Shown one piece after another: positions 62,490 through 64,000 of a stretch of DNA of 64,000 nt. How positions within the stretch are numbered: the stretch's first letter is position 1; each line of letters opens with the position of its first letter. Origin of the DNA: Kistimonas scapharcae. GTDB lineage: Bacteria; Pseudomonadota; Gammaproteobacteria; Pseudomonadales; Endozoicomonadaceae. The stretch is taken from NCBI RefSeq assembly GCF_039540975.1, contig NZ_BAABFL010000134.1, positions 10,739-74,738 on the forward strand, in the 5' to 3' direction. Both the position numbers and the translations under genes were made by a program. A model generated the notes under the pieces. It ran no database searches, was not told the DNA's origin, and saw only the letters and a list, made by a program, of their open reading frames with translations.

Positions 62490-62528
62490 ATAGAACGTAA
62501 GATGGCTTTCAGCCATCTTACGTTCTAT
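62490..62528 (+). terminator. 18-bp perfect hairpin after btuB
   Basis: Perfect 18-bp inverted repeat (62490-62507 with 62511-62528) and a 3-nt loop TTC, 46 bp after the btuB stop. No T-run. It may be a terminator or a processing/stability hairpin between btuB and the following adenosyltransferase-like gene. Confidence 0.6.
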
Positions 62529-62643
62529 GTTGAAAGCCCTCTCAAGGTAGACATTGTGATGTGTTGCCAGACCGACGAAGGATGGGATTCATCATTCACC
62601 GGTCTGGCAAACACTACCTACCTCTCTATGCAAGGATTCCACC

Positions 62644-63213
62644 ATGCCCCTGAAGTACTCCGGCAATATCCGGGAACTCTGCTACCCCTTTATTTACGAA
62701 GAATCCGCCCTGTGTGACTACGAGATCCTGACCGATGAACTCTGCACACTGGTAGGCTGCGCCATCACGGAACTGGAATCGGATCCGGAAAACCGTTTTA
62801 CCGATATCCTCGAGTTCCTCAATGAACTGCAGCCCAGGATGTTCCACCTGAATGGTTCCATCCGGGGCAAGGGCAGTATCCATGAGGACGACATCCAGCG
62901 GCTGGATGCCTGGTTTGACCGGCTCGAAGAGGAGATTGGCGGCCGGATCCAAAGCTTCGTCCTGCCCCGTGGCCCTCGTTCAGTGCAGCTGATCCACTCA
63001 TGCCGCAGCCTCTGCAAAAAGGTGGTTCGCTGCCTGGTGAAAATTGATGCGGAAGGTCGTGAAGTACCAGACGTGCTGCACCGCTATGGCAACATGCTGT
63101 GCAACTTGCTGTTCCGGGTGACAGTGGTGATCAATGGTCGCCTGGGGATAACCGAACCGGAGTATGTCAGCCCAAACTATCCACAACGTCCGCCGAAGAA
63201 GAAACGCTACTGA
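62644..63213 (+). CDS. Divergent PduO-type cobalamin adenosyltransferase-like protein
   Basis: 189 residues with the helical-bundle pattern of PduO-type ATP:cob(I)alamin adenosyltransferases: LTDELCTLVGCAITELES, ILEFLNELQPRMFHLNGSI, DIQRLDAWFDRLEEEIGG, SFVLPRGPRSVQLIHSCRSL and LHRYGNMLCNLLFRVTVVIN. Catalytic motifs differ from typical PduO: RRAER reads KKVVR and YLNRLSDLLF reads YGNMLCNLLF, so one Arg and the Asn are kept while the Glu and Asp are lost. It may be a low-activity or specialised enzyme, or a chaperone for cobalamin. It follows btuB and ends with a basic PPKKKRY tail. EutT is also present in the window. Confidence 0.6.
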   Translation: MPLKYSGNIRELCYPFIYEESALCDYEILTDELCTLVGCAITELESDPENRFTDILEFLNELQPRMFHLNGSIRGKGSIHEDDIQRLDAWFDRLEEEIGGRIQSFVLPRGPRSVQLIHSCRSLCKKVVRCLVKIDAEGREVPDVLHRYGNMLCNLLFRVTVVINGRLGITEPEYVSPNYPQRPPKKKRY

Positions 63214-63404
63214 GCCTCTCATAAGGCAAACATACCTCTGAATGAATGACCGACCGGCAACTACAACGATTAATACAAACTAACCTGTAAATGCCATTCG
63301 GTCATTCTGAGTCAGAGGCTTATTGTCGTGGAATGAAAAATAGTCGCTACCCCAGACGCATGCTGAGACATATTGCTCTTTTCCTGTTTCAGGATTTCGT
63401 CACG

Positions 63405-63905
63405 CTAGCTGCGATCATCATTGTTAGCGCCCATATAAGTCTCGGCCACGCCATGCATTACAGGATGATCCTGCACTACATTCTTTATCATCGTAAAAGT
63501 CGCTTGTGATCCCTTCCATGGCCCATCAATAAGATTTATAGGATTACAGGCAATCAACAAACCTCCCATAAAGCTCAGAATACCGGCGGGTACTTTATGC
63601 ATGCTGTAGTGTTGATCCAGCCCGTTAAAAACAAATGCCCCAAACTGAATGCCGTCTATAACAGAACATACAATTACCGATGCTGCCAGGGTAAGGGGTG
63701 TTACAACAATAATCGCTGCGACCTTTATCCCTTTAATCAGATAATCACTGAGTGATTTTCCAGGGTCTCTTGGAGGGTGCAATGCCTCCCCTTGGCCAGC
63801 CGGATCCCCATCCCTATCTACTTGATGGACCCGTTCTGGATTAACGTCCTTTCCTTGAACATGTGGAGGAGACTTGTAAACCGGATTTGCCTGAGGTCTT
63901 TCCAT
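63405..63905 (-). CDS. Small membrane protein, unknown
   Basis: 166 residues. The ATG at 63905 is chosen because AGGAG lies 7 bases upstream; an ATG at 63923 is also in frame. The N-terminal ~55 residues are polar and Pro/Asp-rich. Two hydrophobic segments follow (KVAAIIVVTPLTLAASVIVC and AGILSFMGGLLIACNPINLI), so it is probably an inner-membrane hairpin protein. The C-terminus is polar. No family recognised. AT-rich, similar in style to the small membrane genes near 24-25 kb. Confidence 0.55.
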   Translation of the reverse strand: MERPQANPVYKSPPHVQGKDVNPERVHQVDRDGDPAGQGEALHPPRDPGKSLSDYLIKGIKVAAIIVVTPLTLAASVIVCSVIDGIQFGAFVFNGLDQHYSMHKVPAGILSFMGGLLIACNPINLIDGPWKGSQATFTMIKNVVQDHPVMHGVAETYMGANNDDRS

Positions 63906-64000
63906 TACGGTACTCCTGGTCATGTTTCAAACCGGTTGATACCACATTCTGGAGATGAACTCTCCGATGACTTTGTCGTGTAGCTCCTCTGAACGGGAAA

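Noticed and set aside
63291..63509. 72-codon plus-strand frame near the window end
   Set aside because: Overlaps the opposite-strand membrane gene and lacks a ribosome site.
1..64000. CRISPR arrays, IS elements, tRNA and rRNA genes
   Set aside because: No regularly spaced repeats, transposase frames with terminal repeats, cloverleaf tRNA sequences or rRNA segments were noticed on either strand. A tRNA or repeat search would be needed to exclude them fully.

Overview
The window looks like the chromosome of a marine, animal-associated gammaproteobacterium, most like Endozoicomonas or a relative. This is an inference from gene content: GC-rich metabolic operons related to Pseudomonas/Vibrio-type genes alternate with AT-rich genes for eukaryote-like proteins (a SET methyltransferase, an IAP-type RING finger, a possible NEL-type E3 ligase, a U-box-like protein, proteins with nuclear-localisation-like tails). 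There are also a Vibrio cholerae cytolysin homologue and a large ethanolamine-utilisation (Eut) bacterial-microcompartment system. No rRNA, tRNA, IS element or CRISPR array was seen.

Layout. 0-3 kb: a frameshifted tas-type aldo/keto reductase, small secreted proteins and an effector-like gene. 3.2-11.4 kb (minus strand): first Eut block, with a fused EutB-EutC lyase, the reactivase EutA, an alkaline phosphatase lipoprotein, EutP, EutS, a EutQ split into two genes, and the vertex protein EutN; a highly structured element lies between eutS and eutQ. 11.6-28.6 kb: effector-like genes (RAP/nucleotidyltransferase-like, SET), an AbgT transporter, D-lactate dehydrogenase, glycerate transporter and kinase, small membrane proteins, an AraC regulator and a deaminase. 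28.9-30.3 kb: eutG alone. 30.4-42.1 kb: a NEL-like effector, DMT transporter, LysR/quinone oxidoreductase pair, AsmA-like protein, a coiled effector-like protein, a Het-C/phospholipase C-like secreted protein and a MacB/LolD-type ABC operon with a DUF3299 protein. 42.4-44.3 kb: pduT-pduS. 44.6-47.9 kb: VCC-like pore-forming toxin and a RING protein. 48.4-57.1 kb (minus): main Eut operon eutB-C-L-K-E-M-T-pduL-eutJ-pduM-like. 57.6-59.0 kb: effector-like gene. 59.2-63.2 kb (plus): cobalamin riboswitch, btuF, btuB and a divergent PduO-type adenosyltransferase. The last gene is a small membrane protein.

How it fits together. Ethanolamine is cleaved by AdoCbl-dependent EutBC inside a shell of EutS/M/N/L/K and PduT. 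EutA reactivates the lyase, EutT and perhaps the PduO-like protein make AdoCbl, PduS/PduT supply electrons, and BtuB/BtuF import B12 under riboswitch control. Acetaldehyde goes to acetyl-CoA (EutE), then acetyl-P (PduL), or to ethanol (EutG). A secreted phospholipase C-like protein and the alkaline phosphatase could supply ethanolamine from host phosphatidylethanolamine (inference).

The most notable observations are: a second, fused EutBC whose substrate-binding Asp is replaced; one ~45-residue module found in five Eut proteins; FNR/ANR-type palindromes upstream of each separate Eut/Pdu unit, three of them at exact class-II spacing to a -10; and the structured eutS-eutQ element, whose plus-strand hairpins carry A-x-x-G hexaloops like ANTAR targets.
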